Below, one piece after another: positions 33,255-39,324 of a DNA stretch of 39,324 nt (positions are counted from its first letter, which is position 1; each line of letters opens with the position of its first letter). Origin of the DNA: a virus; the IMG/VR virus record IMGVR_UViG_3300030118_005002, positions 1-39,324 of that record; one strand, written 5' to 3'. The notes below the pieces were generated by a model. The model worked only from the letters and a program-made list of their open reading frames with translations, did not search any database and had not been told where the DNA came from. The translations under genes were made by a program, and so were the position numbers.

Positions 33255-33529
33255 AAATACCAAATGAAGTAGAAATCTTAAAGCATAACGTAAAAGAACT
33301 ACAAAGTCAACTACATTCAGCTCAAATAAGAATTGCAGCTTTAAATTCTAAATTAGTAGAATATAGAACTAAATATCGTGATCTTGTAGACAATAACGAA
33401 TATAAAGAAAAATATCGTAATGCAATTGATGCGCAATTAGATTATAGAATGACACAAAAAAGTTTAACTGAGCTTAATTACGACGGTAACGAAACACGTG
33501 GCAGGTACGGAGAAGATGAATCCATTTGA
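33251..33529 (+). CDS. Coiled-coil protein inserted between gp44 and gp62
   Basis: 92 residues from the ATG at 33251, which overlaps the gp44 stop as ATGA. The first ~55 residues form a heptad-type coiled-coil (EVEILKHNVKELQSQLHSAQ, IAALNSKLVEY); the rest is basic then acidic (DYRMTQKSLTELNY). T4 has gp62 directly after gp44, so this is an insertion, also overlapping the gp62 start by about 14 bases. Tight coupling on both sides suggests co-production with the clamp loader, perhaps as a binding partner. Family unknown. Confidence 0.72.
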   Translation: MKIPNEVEILKHNVKELQSQLHSAQIRIAALNSKLVEYRTKYRDLVDNNEYKEKYRNAIDAQLDYRMTQKSLTELNYDGNETRGRYGEDESI

Positions 33530-33905
33530 TTATTTAAATGCTATCAATATGACCAAAAAAGATATAATGGTCGATGATATAGCAGAAAAAGACTATAATT
33601 CTTTTATGGTTAATCGTGGATTATCATATTTTGCTGATACTGTTTTATATGCCAATGAAATGAATAGACACCATCAGATAGATGGGCGTCTTCAATTTGA
33701 TTTTTTTATAAATATAATTAGAAAGAAGAAAAGGTTTTCAAAGTGGTTTAAATCTACTGAAGATGAAAACATTAGTATTCTAAAAGAATATTATGGATAT
33801 AGCAATGAAAAGGCTAAATCTGTTTTATCATTATTAAGTATTAATCAAATTGAAGATTTGAAACAAAGGATTTATAAAGGTGGAAGAACAAAAGCAAATA
33901 AGTAA
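33516..33905 (+). CDS. 62: Clamp loader small subunit gp62
   Basis: 129 residues from the ATG at 33516 (MNPFDYLNAINMTKKDIM); a GTG at 33498 in the same frame is less likely because a GGAG sits just before the ATG. Conserved features are NSFMVNRGLSYFADTVLYAN, EMNRHHQIDGRLQFDFF and a RKKKRFSKW basic patch. T4 gp62 is 187 residues; the shorter form is usual in marine relatives. It bridges the gp44 tetramer in the loader. The call rests on the conserved FMVNRGLSYF motif and gene order. Confidence 0.88.
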   Translation: MNPFDYLNAINMTKKDIMVDDIAEKDYNSFMVNRGLSYFADTVLYANEMNRHHQIDGRLQFDFFINIIRKKKRFSKWFKSTEDENISILKEYYGYSNEKAKSVLSLLSINQIEDLKQRIYKGGRTKANK

Positions 33906-34302
33906 TTGGCAGCCTGATATGATGCTGGAAATTACGCTCAACGAACCTGATGACTTTCTCAAAGTAAGAGAAACACTAACTAGAATTGGTGTTGCTTCTA
34001 GAAAAGATAATAAGTTATTTCAGTCATGTCACATATTGCACAAACAAGGAAGATACTTTATTGTGCATTTCAAAGAATTATTTTTATTAGATGGCAAACC
34101 ATCTAATTTATTAGAAAACGACGTACAACGTAGAAATACTATTGCTGTGCTTCTAGCTGATTGGGGATTAATATCATTACTCAATCCAGAGGCAGCAAAG
34201 GATGTAGCTCCGTTAAGACAAATAAAGGTTATACCTTTTAAAGACAAGTCTCAATGGGAACTATGTCCTAAGTATAATATTGGAAACAGTAGTAAAGATT
34301 AA
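33880..34302 (+). CDS. regA: Translational repressor RegA
   Basis: 140 residues if the GTG at 33880 is used, or 127 from the ATG at 33919, which better fits the 122-residue T4 protein (MIEITL...). The core MLEITLNEPDDFLKVRETLT, FQSCHILHKQGRYFIVHFKE, ADWGLISL and ELCPKYNIGNS is unmistakable. RegA binds ribosome sites of early phage mRNAs, including its own and clamp-loader messages, and represses translation. The GTG start would overlap gp62 by 26 bases; neither start has a convincing Shine-Dalgarno, so the N-terminus is uncertain. Its position between gp62 and gp43 is as in T4. Confidence 0.93.
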   Translation: MEEQKQISNWQPDMMLEITLNEPDDFLKVRETLTRIGVASRKDNKLFQSCHILHKQGRYFIVHFKELFLLDGKPSNLLENDVQRRNTIAVLLADWGLISLLNPEAAKDVAPLRQIKVIPFKDKSQWELCPKYNIGNSSKD

Positions 34303-34444
34303 AGTACTAAATTATATACTTTATGTAGTCTACCTGATTTCATGAATTTGTGAAATTGTTTAAATTTTGATTTTAAATATTTTTGCATAGTATTATTTAT
34401 ATAACTTTGTAACATAACTGTAACATTACTAGGAATTAAAGTTG

Positions 34445-34452
34445 TATAAATA
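34445..34452 (+). promoter_or_regulatory. T4-type late promoter box TATAAATA
   Basis: Exact box in the 215-base gap after regA, 73 bases before the small heat-shock gene. T4 spacing gives a start at 34458 and a 60-base leader with a strong AGGAGG site. No gene is visible in the rest of this gap. Confidence 0.72.
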
Positions 34453-34517
34453 TAATTGAAGAATGCGGCATTGGGCCGGTTCTCGACAACCTTGCTATTT
34501 AATAGGAGGAAAATAAA

Positions 34518-34970
34518 ATGGTAAGAAATACAATGAACGTACCACGTTCTTTATTCGTAGGCTTTGAGCCTTTATTGGATGAATTGGAAAGAATTCATTC
34601 TAACGGTCGTACTAACGATAACTATCCACCACACAATGTTGTGAAGATCGATGAAGAAAAATTCTTAATCGAGATGGCTTTGGCCGGCTTCAAACAGGAA
34701 GACATATCAGTCGAGGTTAAGGATGGAATATTGAAAGTCAAAGGTGAAATGCCAGCTGATGAACGTGAGTTTGCGTATAAAGGTATATCGTCCCGCAAAT
34801 TTGAGAAGAGCTTCCGCCTCTCAGAATTTGTCGTAATAGACGGTGCTGATCTAAAGGATGGAATACTTGTAGTGTATGCTAGAGTTGAACTTCCTAAAGA
34901 GAAGCGTCCTAGGAAGATCGAAATAGGGTCTGCTGGGGCATCAACAAAGAAAGAATTTCTACAAGAATAG
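34518..34970 (+). CDS. hsp20: Small heat-shock protein (Hsp20/IbpA family)
   Basis: 150 residues. The alpha-crystallin domain spans ~38-135: PPHNVVKIDEEKFLIEMALA, GFKQEDISVEVKDGILKVKG, REFAYKGISSRKFEKSFRLS and DGADLKDGILVVYARVELPK. A short N-terminal arm (RSLFVGFEPLLDELERIH) resembles IbpA. Small Hsps hold unfolding proteins in an ATP-independent way; phage copies may help fold virion proteins or keep the host productive. Hsp20 genes are common in marine T4-like phages. It has its own late box and AGGAGG site although it lies inside the replication cluster. Confidence 0.94.
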   Translation: MVRNTMNVPRSLFVGFEPLLDELERIHSNGRTNDNYPPHNVVKIDEEKFLIEMALAGFKQEDISVEVKDGILKVKGEMPADEREFAYKGISSRKFEKSFRLSEFVVIDGADLKDGILVVYARVELPKEKRPRKIEIGSAGASTKKEFLQE

Positions 34971-35030
34971 GAGTTCTCAATTAGCGAAAACTCAGTAGAT
35001 AGTTGGAACACTTTTTACTGGAGATAAATA

Positions 35031-35177
35031 ATGACGAAGATTATAGCTTATGTTCATGATCATTCGATTTATGATATCGCTAAGACCTTTTGTGAGATTA
35101 TGGAACCTGTATTGATTTTTGCCGTGTGTCTGGGAACAGCACCAGCATTAATCTGGTTAGCCCAAATGTCATACTAG
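35031..35177 (+). CDS. 48-residue single-span membrane peptide
   Basis: Short frame with a GGAG ribosome site 7 bases before the ATG, 60 bases after the Hsp20 gene and before a terminator. The product has a polar N-terminus (TKIIAYVHDHSIYDIAKTF) and a hydrophobic segment (PVLIFAVCLGTAPALIWL) that would span the membrane once. It is probably the second cistron of the Hsp20 late transcript. It could be a small envelope-acting or lysis-related peptide, but no family is recognised. Confidence 0.65.
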   Translation: MTKIIAYVHDHSIYDIAKTFCEIMEPVLIFAVCLGTAPALIWLAQMSY

Positions 35178-35193
35178 GTTAAAGCATGATCGA

Positions 35194-35222
35194 GGGAGGG
35201 AGGTAAAACTCCCTCTCATTTT
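35194..35222 (+). terminator. Probable terminator before gp43
   Basis: 9-bp stem GGGAGGGAG / CTCCCTCTC (one G-T pair) with loop GTAAAA, followed by ATTTTATG. The U-run is short and interrupted. It ends the Hsp20 unit just upstream of the gp43 promoter. Confidence 0.68.
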
Positions 35223-35223
35223 A

Positions 35224-35264
35224 TGAAAAAAAACCTTTACATTATGCGAAAAATGTGTTATAAT
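35224..35264 (+). promoter_or_regulatory. Sigma70-like early promoter for gp43
   Basis: A TGAAAAAAAA tract touches TTTACA (35236-35241); a 17-base spacer leads to TATAAT (35259-35264) preceded by TGTGT. It is the same class as the AAA+/VWA promoters but with a single A-tract. Confidence 0.8.
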
Positions 35265-35290
35265 AATACTCTATATTATGGAAATACTGC

Positions 35291-37795
35291 ATGAATTTTT
35301 ACACTAACATTACTCGTTATGGCAATATGATTCTCCTTCGTGGATTTGAAAATGGCCAACGCATCAGTCGTAAAATCAAATATCAACCAACTCTTTTTGT
35401 AAGTTCTCCAAAGGGAACATGGACTTCTTTGTCTGGAGTTAAATGTGAACCACTTAGATTCGAATCTATGAGGGATGCTAAGAATTGGGTTGATGAAAAT
35501 AAGCAGGTAGCAGGTCGCCAAATCTTTGGAAACACTCGCTATCTTTCTTCTTTTGCGAATGATTACTACCCAGGGAAAATCAAATTTGATCGTAACCTAA
35601 TTAACGTAACCTCTATTGATATTGAGGTTGCTTCTGATGATGGCTTTCCAGAGCCACAAGATGCTAACAAACCAGTTACTGCTATTACAATAAAAAATAA
35701 TATTGACAACACATATTATGTGTGGGGTTGCGGTGACTATGATGTTTCGAAATCTTTAATGAAAACTAATCGTGTTGTTTACTTTAAATGCGATACCGAA
35801 GCTATGCTTCTTACTAAATTTATTGAACATTGGCGAATACCTTCAAATACTCCGGACGTAATTACTGGTTGGAATTGTCGATTCTTTGATATGTCTTATC
35901 TTATAAATCGTATCAATAAGCTTATGCCAGGAGAAGCCAATAAGCTATCTCCCTGGGGTATGGTTGATGAACGCAATATTACAAAAATGGGTCGAACTCA
36001 ATATGGCTTTTCGATTGGTGGTATTGAAATACTTGACTATTACGAACTGTTTAAAAAGTTTGGTTATTCGTACGGTCCGCAAGAATCGTACAAACTAGAT
36101 CACATTGCTAATATTGTACTTGGCGAAAAGAAACTATCGTATGAAGAACATGGATCACTACATAGTCTATACAAGTTTGATTACCAAAAGTTTATTGATT
36201 ACAACATTAAGGATGTGGAATTAGTTGAACGCATCGAAGATAAAATGGGACTAATTACTTTGGCTATGACTATAGCATACAAAGGTGGTGTCAATTATAC
36301 CGATACGTTTGGCACTACTGCAATATGGGATACGATTATTTATCGTGATCTTTATGAAAACAAAGTAGCCATTCCATTTGCAGAAGATAAAATTAAAACA
36401 CCATATCCTGGTGGCTATGTTAAAGAACCAATCATAGGACTACATCGTAATGTAGTTTCCTTTGATTTAAATTCACTATATCCTTCTTTAATTATGCAAT
36501 ACAATATGTCTCCTGAAACAATTGCCACAGGAGAAATGGCTAACTTAGACGTGGATTCAATATTAAATAATCCTTCTATAGTTAATAACAATGGAAAGGC
36601 TGTTGCGGCAAATGGCCAATACTTTAATATAAATAAATTAGGTGTGTTGCCGAAGATCATTAATGATCTTTACACTGAACGCGTTGATATCAAAAAGGCA
36701 ATGCTTGACTCTCAACGTGAATTACAAAAGGTAGACAAAAATGATAAACAAGACTTATATCGAATCGAAAGAGATATTACCATTAACGAGAATAGGCAAA
36801 TGGCTATTAAAATTCTCCTTAATTCTCTTTATGGCGCTTTGGGCAACAAATACTTCCGATTCTTTGATCAACGAATTGCCGAAGGAATTACTCTTACCGG
36901 ACAACTTACTATACGATGGGCTGAAAACGCGGTCAATCAATACCTTAATCGATTGCTCAACACTTCGACCGATTATGTTATCGCAATCGACACAGACAGC
37001 GTGTATGTTAGCCTAGATGCTTTAGTACAAAAGTTTAAACCAACTAACGTTACTGATTTTCTAGATAAAGTTTGTTCTGAAAAACTAGAACCAGTATTGG
37101 CTGAATCATATGCTTATATGTTTGAAACCCTAGGTGGTATTGAAAACAAAATGGTTATGAGTAGGGAAGTTATTGCTGATGTTGGTATATGGACTGCCAA
37201 GAAAAGATATATTCTAAATGTTCAAGATAACGAAGGTGTTCGCTATGCAGAGCCTAAACTAAAAATCATGGGTATTGAAGCTATTAAATCTTCTACACCT
37301 ATGCCATGTCGTGATGCTCTAAAAGCTATATTCCAAGAAATTGTTTCTGGTTCTGAATCACATGTACAAAAATCTATTGATCAATTTAAAACATATTTCA
37401 AATCATTACCACCAGATCAAATTGCTTTTCCTAGAGGTATAACTAATATAAGATCATTTAAAGATAATCAAACAATATACAAAAAAGGTACACCAATTCA
37501 TGCTCGTGGTGGATTATTATATAATAAAATGTTAATTGATTTGTCTTTACAAAAAAAGCATCAGCAAATTGGAAATGGTGATAAGATTAAATTTGTTTAC
37601 TTAAAAACACCAAATGTTTTGAAAGAAAATGTTATCAGCTTTCCAGAATATTTGCCTGAAGAGTTTGGTTTGCATAACTATATTGATTATGATTTGCAAT
37701 TTCAAAAAACTTTTCTAGATGCGATTGATCCAATACTAGATGCGATTGGATGGTCCTCAAAAGAGGTAGCAAACTTAAATGACTTTTTTGCATAA
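35291..37795 (+). CDS. 43: DNA polymerase gp43 (family B)
   Basis: 834 residues (T4 898). The N-terminal 3'-5' exonuclease has Exo I SIDIEVAS (Asp110, Glu112), Exo II GWNCRFFD (Asp200) and Exo III YNIKDVEL (Asp308). The polymerase has motif A FDLNSLYPSL (Asp392), motif B AIKILLNSLYGALGNK and motif C AIDTDSVYV (Asp567, Asp569). The C-terminal ANLNDFFA matches the clamp-binding peptide of T4 gp43, which docks on gp45. All catalytic residues are present. It follows regA and the Hsp20 insert. The ribosome site is weak and the leader from the 35224 promoter is about 20 bases. Confidence 0.96.
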   Translation: MNFYTNITRYGNMILLRGFENGQRISRKIKYQPTLFVSSPKGTWTSLSGVKCEPLRFESMRDAKNWVDENKQVAGRQIFGNTRYLSSFANDYYPGKIKFDRNLINVTSIDIEVASDDGFPEPQDANKPVTAITIKNNIDNTYYVWGCGDYDVSKSLMKTNRVVYFKCDTEAMLLTKFIEHWRIPSNTPDVITGWNCRFFDMSYLINRINKLMPGEANKLSPWGMVDERNITKMGRTQYGFSIGGIEILDYYELFKKFGYSYGPQESYKLDHIANIVLGEKKLSYEEHGSLHSLYKFDYQKFIDYNIKDVELVERIEDKMGLITLAMTIAYKGGVNYTDTFGTTAIWDTIIYRDLYENKVAIPFAEDKIKTPYPGGYVKEPIIGLHRNVVSFDLNSLYPSLIMQYNMSPETIATGEMANLDVDSILNNPSIVNNNGKAVAANGQYFNINKLGVLPKIINDLYTERVDIKKAMLDSQRELQKVDKNDKQDLYRIERDITINENRQMAIKILLNSLYGALGNKYFRFFDQRIAEGITLTGQLTIRWAENAVNQYLNRLLNTSTDYVIAIDTDSVYVSLDALVQKFKPTNVTDFLDKVCSEKLEPVLAESYAYMFETLGGIENKMVMSREVIADVGIWTAKKRYILNVQDNEGVRYAEPKLKIMGIEAIKSSTPMPCRDALKAIFQEIVSGSESHVQKSIDQFKTYFKSLPPDQIAFPRGITNIRSFKDNQTIYKKGTPIHARGGLLYNKMLIDLSLQKKHQQIGNGDKIKFVYLKTPNVLKENVISFPEYLPEEFGLHNYIDYDLQFQKTFLDAIDPILDAIGWSSKEVANLNDFFA

Positions 37796-37800
37796 AAGGG

Positions 37801-37829
37801 TTTACTTTTTAATTAAACTGTGTTATAAT
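37801..37829 (+). promoter_or_regulatory. Sigma70-like early promoter (GEE/PW paralogue and mazG)
   Basis: TTTACT at 37801-37806, a 17-base spacer, TATAAT at 37824-37829 preceded by TGTGT. It starts 5 bases after the gp43 stop and should drive 37849 through at least the primase-like gene. Confidence 0.75.
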
Positions 37830-37848
37830 ATACACATTGGAGAAAAAA

Positions 37849-38133
37849 ATGAAAAATATACAATTACTTAGATTAACATCAGGTGAAGAAGTTATTGGTA
37901 ATGTATCTGATACTGATGATAGTTGGTATGTTGAAGATGCAATTGTCATGATTCCAGCCGGTGAAGGCAAACTTGGCTTTATGCCATGGATGCCATATAC
38001 AAACGCTAAAGATGGTGTTGAAATACCAAAGAAACATGTTATGTTTGTGGTTGAACCTATTGATGATCTAAAAGAACAACATAGGCAAGCAACGTCTGGT
38101 TTAGTTGTACCAAAGCAGGGAATAATAAAATGA
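37849..38133 (+). CDS. Small beta-rich protein with SGEE and PW motifs (paralogue of 22915 product)
   Basis: 94 residues from the ATG at 37849, set by the TTGGAG site 7 bases upstream. Strands IQLLRLTSGEEVIGNVSDTD, SWYVEDAIVMIP, GKLGFMPWMPY and HVMFVVEPIDDLKEQ follow the same order as in the 134-residue product at 22915, without its acidic C-terminal tail. The first strand pair and acidic turn resemble the Sm1 motif of Sm/Hfq proteins, a structural guess only. It overlaps mazG by 4 bases (ATGA). It may be an RNA- or partner-binding factor of the replication or transcription program. Confidence 0.75.
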   Translation: MKNIQLLRLTSGEEVIGNVSDTDDSWYVEDAIVMIPAGEGKLGFMPWMPYTNAKDGVEIPKKHVMFVVEPIDDLKEQHRQATSGLVVPKQGIIK

Positions 38134-38534
38134 GTAAAGACTGGGTAAAAGATATACACCTAATGCAAGGTAAATATCTAACACGCCAATGGGTTAAAGA
38201 TAATCCAGAAAAATGGAAAGCTTTTCTAGATTTTAGAATTGATTTTATAAGAGAAGAATTAGAAGAAACAGAAGCAGCATTAGTTAATATGGATGCTGAA
38301 GAAATAGTTGATGGTCTTATTGATTTATGTGTAGTAGCAATTGGTACACTTGATGCTTTTGGTGTTAATCCATACAAAGCATGGGATGAAGTACTAGAAG
38401 CTAATATGGCAAAAGAAGTTGGTAAAAAGCCATCAAGGCCAAATCCACTTGGTGTTCCAGATCTAATTAAACCTGATAATTGGAAAGGACCAAGCCATAA
38501 AGGAAACCATGGTAAGCTTAACAATATTCAATAG
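38130..38534 (+). CDS. mazG: MazG-like nucleotide pyrophosphohydrolase
   Basis: 134 residues. All-alpha NTP-pyrophosphatase metal motifs are visible: REELEET (Glu42, Glu43, Glu46) and EEIVDGLID (Glu58, Asp61, Asp65), followed by the typical FGVNPYKAWDEVLEANMAK helix. Such enzymes hydrolyse NTPs or dNTPs to monophosphates; in phages they are proposed to clean nucleotide pools or lower host (p)ppGpp, though direct alarmone activity is disputed. The C-terminal 30 residues (GPSHKGNHGK) are basic and unstructured. Coupled by ATGA to the upstream small protein; overlaps the next gene by 26 bases. Confidence 0.85.
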   Translation: MSKDWVKDIHLMQGKYLTRQWVKDNPEKWKAFLDFRIDFIREELEETEAALVNMDAEEIVDGLIDLCVVAIGTLDAFGVNPYKAWDEVLEANMAKEVGKKPSRPNPLGVPDLIKPDNWKGPSHKGNHGKLNNIQ

Positions 38535-39324
38535 TATATACGATAATAAAACTCATCAAAGAATGGATTATGATTCTTTCGATGAGTTTGAATCTGTATT
38601 ATTTAAATTGTCTGAAAGTACAAAATATCCAACCAAAAAAGATGCACCATTAATTAGTCCAGCAATTTACAAAAAAGATTCTACTCGTTGTAATGATGGA
38701 GTTACTGCTTGGGCTGGTTGGTGTGCAGTAGATGTCGATGTTGAAGTAGAATCTGAACCATGGAAAGAATATAAACACATAAAATATAGTACTGCATCTT
38801 CAACTGAAGATTTACCAAAATTTAGATTGGTATTTCCACTTACAAGATATGTTGATAAAGAAGAAATTAAACACTTTTGGTTTGCTCTTAATATAGAATT
38901 AGGAGAGGTTGGTGATGCTCAAACTAAAGATTTATCTCGTATGTACTATATTCCAGCACTATATGATGGTGCATTTAATTTTATCGAAAAGAATGATGGT
39001 ATAATTATGGATCCTACAATACTTATGGAAAAACACAGGTATGTAGTTTCTGAAGGTAGCTTTTTTGATAAACTACCTCCAGCGATTAAACAAGGTTTAA
39101 TGGACCATAGAAAAAATCAATTAAATAACACAAATTATACTTGGACAAGTTATAAAGATTGTCCATTTGTAAATCAGAAAAAAGTTGAAGAGTATAAAGT
39201 TTTAACTGATGGTTGGTATTATGCATTATATCAACTTATGGTTTCTATTGCTGGTAATGCGATATCAAAAGGTTATCCTATTACTGCAAAAGAAGTAGAG
39301 TATCTAATAAGAGGTTTAGATGCT
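38509..39324 (+). CDS. Archaeo-eukaryotic primase-like protein, 3' partial
   Basis: Open for 272 codons to the window edge, with no stop, starting at an ATG with AAAGGA 4 bases upstream. The region WAGWCAVDVDVEVE carries an Asp-x-Asp typical of primase motif I. Further on come KYSTASSTEDLPKFRLVFPL and KDLSRMYYIPALYDGAFNF, which together resemble the AEP superfamily (primase-polymerase and RepB/VirE-type replicases). The segment after residue ~170 is helical and may lead to a helicase or PriCT-like domain beyond the edge. The assignment is from motif pattern only. In this phage it follows gp43-mazG, so a role in replication initiation is plausible. Confidence 0.65.
   Translation, partial: MVSLTIFNSIYDNKTHQRMDYDSFDEFESVLFKLSESTKYPTKKDAPLISPAIYKKDSTRCNDGVTAWAGWCAVDVDVEVESEPWKEYKHIKYSTASSTEDLPKFRLVFPLTRYVDKEEIKHFWFALNIELGEVGDAQTKDLSRMYYIPALYDGAFNFIEKNDGIIMDPTILMEKHRYVVSEGSFFDKLPPAIKQGLMDHRKNQLNNTNYTWTSYKDCPFVNQKKVEEYKVLTDGWYYALYQLMVSIAGNAISKGYPITAKEVEYLIRGLDA

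Noticed and set aside
33717-33724. Exact TATAAATA box inside gp62
   Set aside because: Internal to the gene, encoding Ile-Asn-Ile, with no nearby suitable start for a late gene; the RegA start is over 150 bases away.
36628-36635. Exact TATAAATA box inside gp43
   Set aside because: Mid-gene Asn-Ile-Asn codons, no downstream start; chance match.
38057-38524. Antisense frame of 155 codons opposite mazG
   Set aside because: Entirely covered by two well-supported + strand genes; the composition is that of a shadow frame and the whole window is otherwise single-stranded in coding.
1-39324. CRISPR arrays, insertion sequences, integrase or attachment sites
   Set aside because: No spaced direct repeats, transposase or recombinase frames were found; the repeats seen are fibre motifs and promoter A-tracts.

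Overview
The window is a contiguous block of a T4-like (Straboviridae/Kyanoviridae-type) tailed phage genome. The gene set and order match the marine T4-like phages of the cyanophage/pelagiphage kind: gp13-14-15-16-17-18-19-20-67-21-22-23, then UvsY-UvsW-gp55-gp47-gp46, then gp45-gp44-gp62-RegA-gp43. Marine-associated extras are also present: a CobS-like ATPase, a small heat-shock protein, a MazG-like hydrolase and a dihydroorotate dehydrogenase. The DNA is AT-rich by eye, every supported gene is on the + strand, and most junctions are tight (ATGA or TAATG overlaps). No photosynthesis, integrase or lysogeny gene is visible, so the host cannot be named. An AT-rich marine bacterium such as SAR11 or a picocyanobacterium would fit.

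Layout. 1-6396: distal tail-fibre region with three long fibre proteins, the first cut by the window edge and ending in a peptidase-S74 chaperone, plus two small proteins. 6418-18895: the T4 morphogenesis series from neck proteins and terminase through sheath, tube, portal and prohead core to protease, scaffold and major capsid protein, closed by a strong hairpin terminator. 19046-20904: an accessory insert with a class-2-type dihydroorotate dehydrogenase, a 26-residue membrane peptide coupled to it, a 53-residue acidic protein and a tail-tube-like protein. 20968-26882: recombination and late transcription (UvsY, UvsW, a small beta-rich protein, late sigma gp55, gp47/gp46 nuclease) and a tRNA-Arg. 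26900-30973: a zinc-ribbon peptide, a HExxH plus VWA protein, its MoxR/CobS-type AAA+ partner, and a DUF3310-like protein. 30973-39324: replisome (clamp, clamp loader, RegA, DNA polymerase) interleaved with small accessory genes, ending in MazG and a truncated gene resembling archaeo-eukaryotic primases.

Regulation is unusually readable. Ten gene-proximal copies of the T4 late-promoter box TATAAATA precede mainly virion genes. Six sigma70-like promoters (TTTACA/T, 17-base spacer, TATAAT or TAGAAT) precede recombination, replication, gp55 and AAA+/VWA genes. By T4 spacing, two late boxes place the transcription start exactly on the A of the ATG and a third within 4 bases of it. None of these three genes has a Shine-Dalgarno sequence, which suggests leaderless late transcripts.

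Most noteworthy points: a cupredoxin-like insertion carrying a complete His-Cys-His-Met set inside neck protein gp13; a dihydroorotate dehydrogenase with altered orotate-contact positions; the metalloprotease-like/VWA plus MoxR pair driven by near-identical duplicated promoters; two paralogous SGEE/PW beta proteins under different promoters; the candidate leaderless late genes; a hairpin at the predicted 5' end of the portal mRNA; and an AEP-primase-like gene at the right edge.
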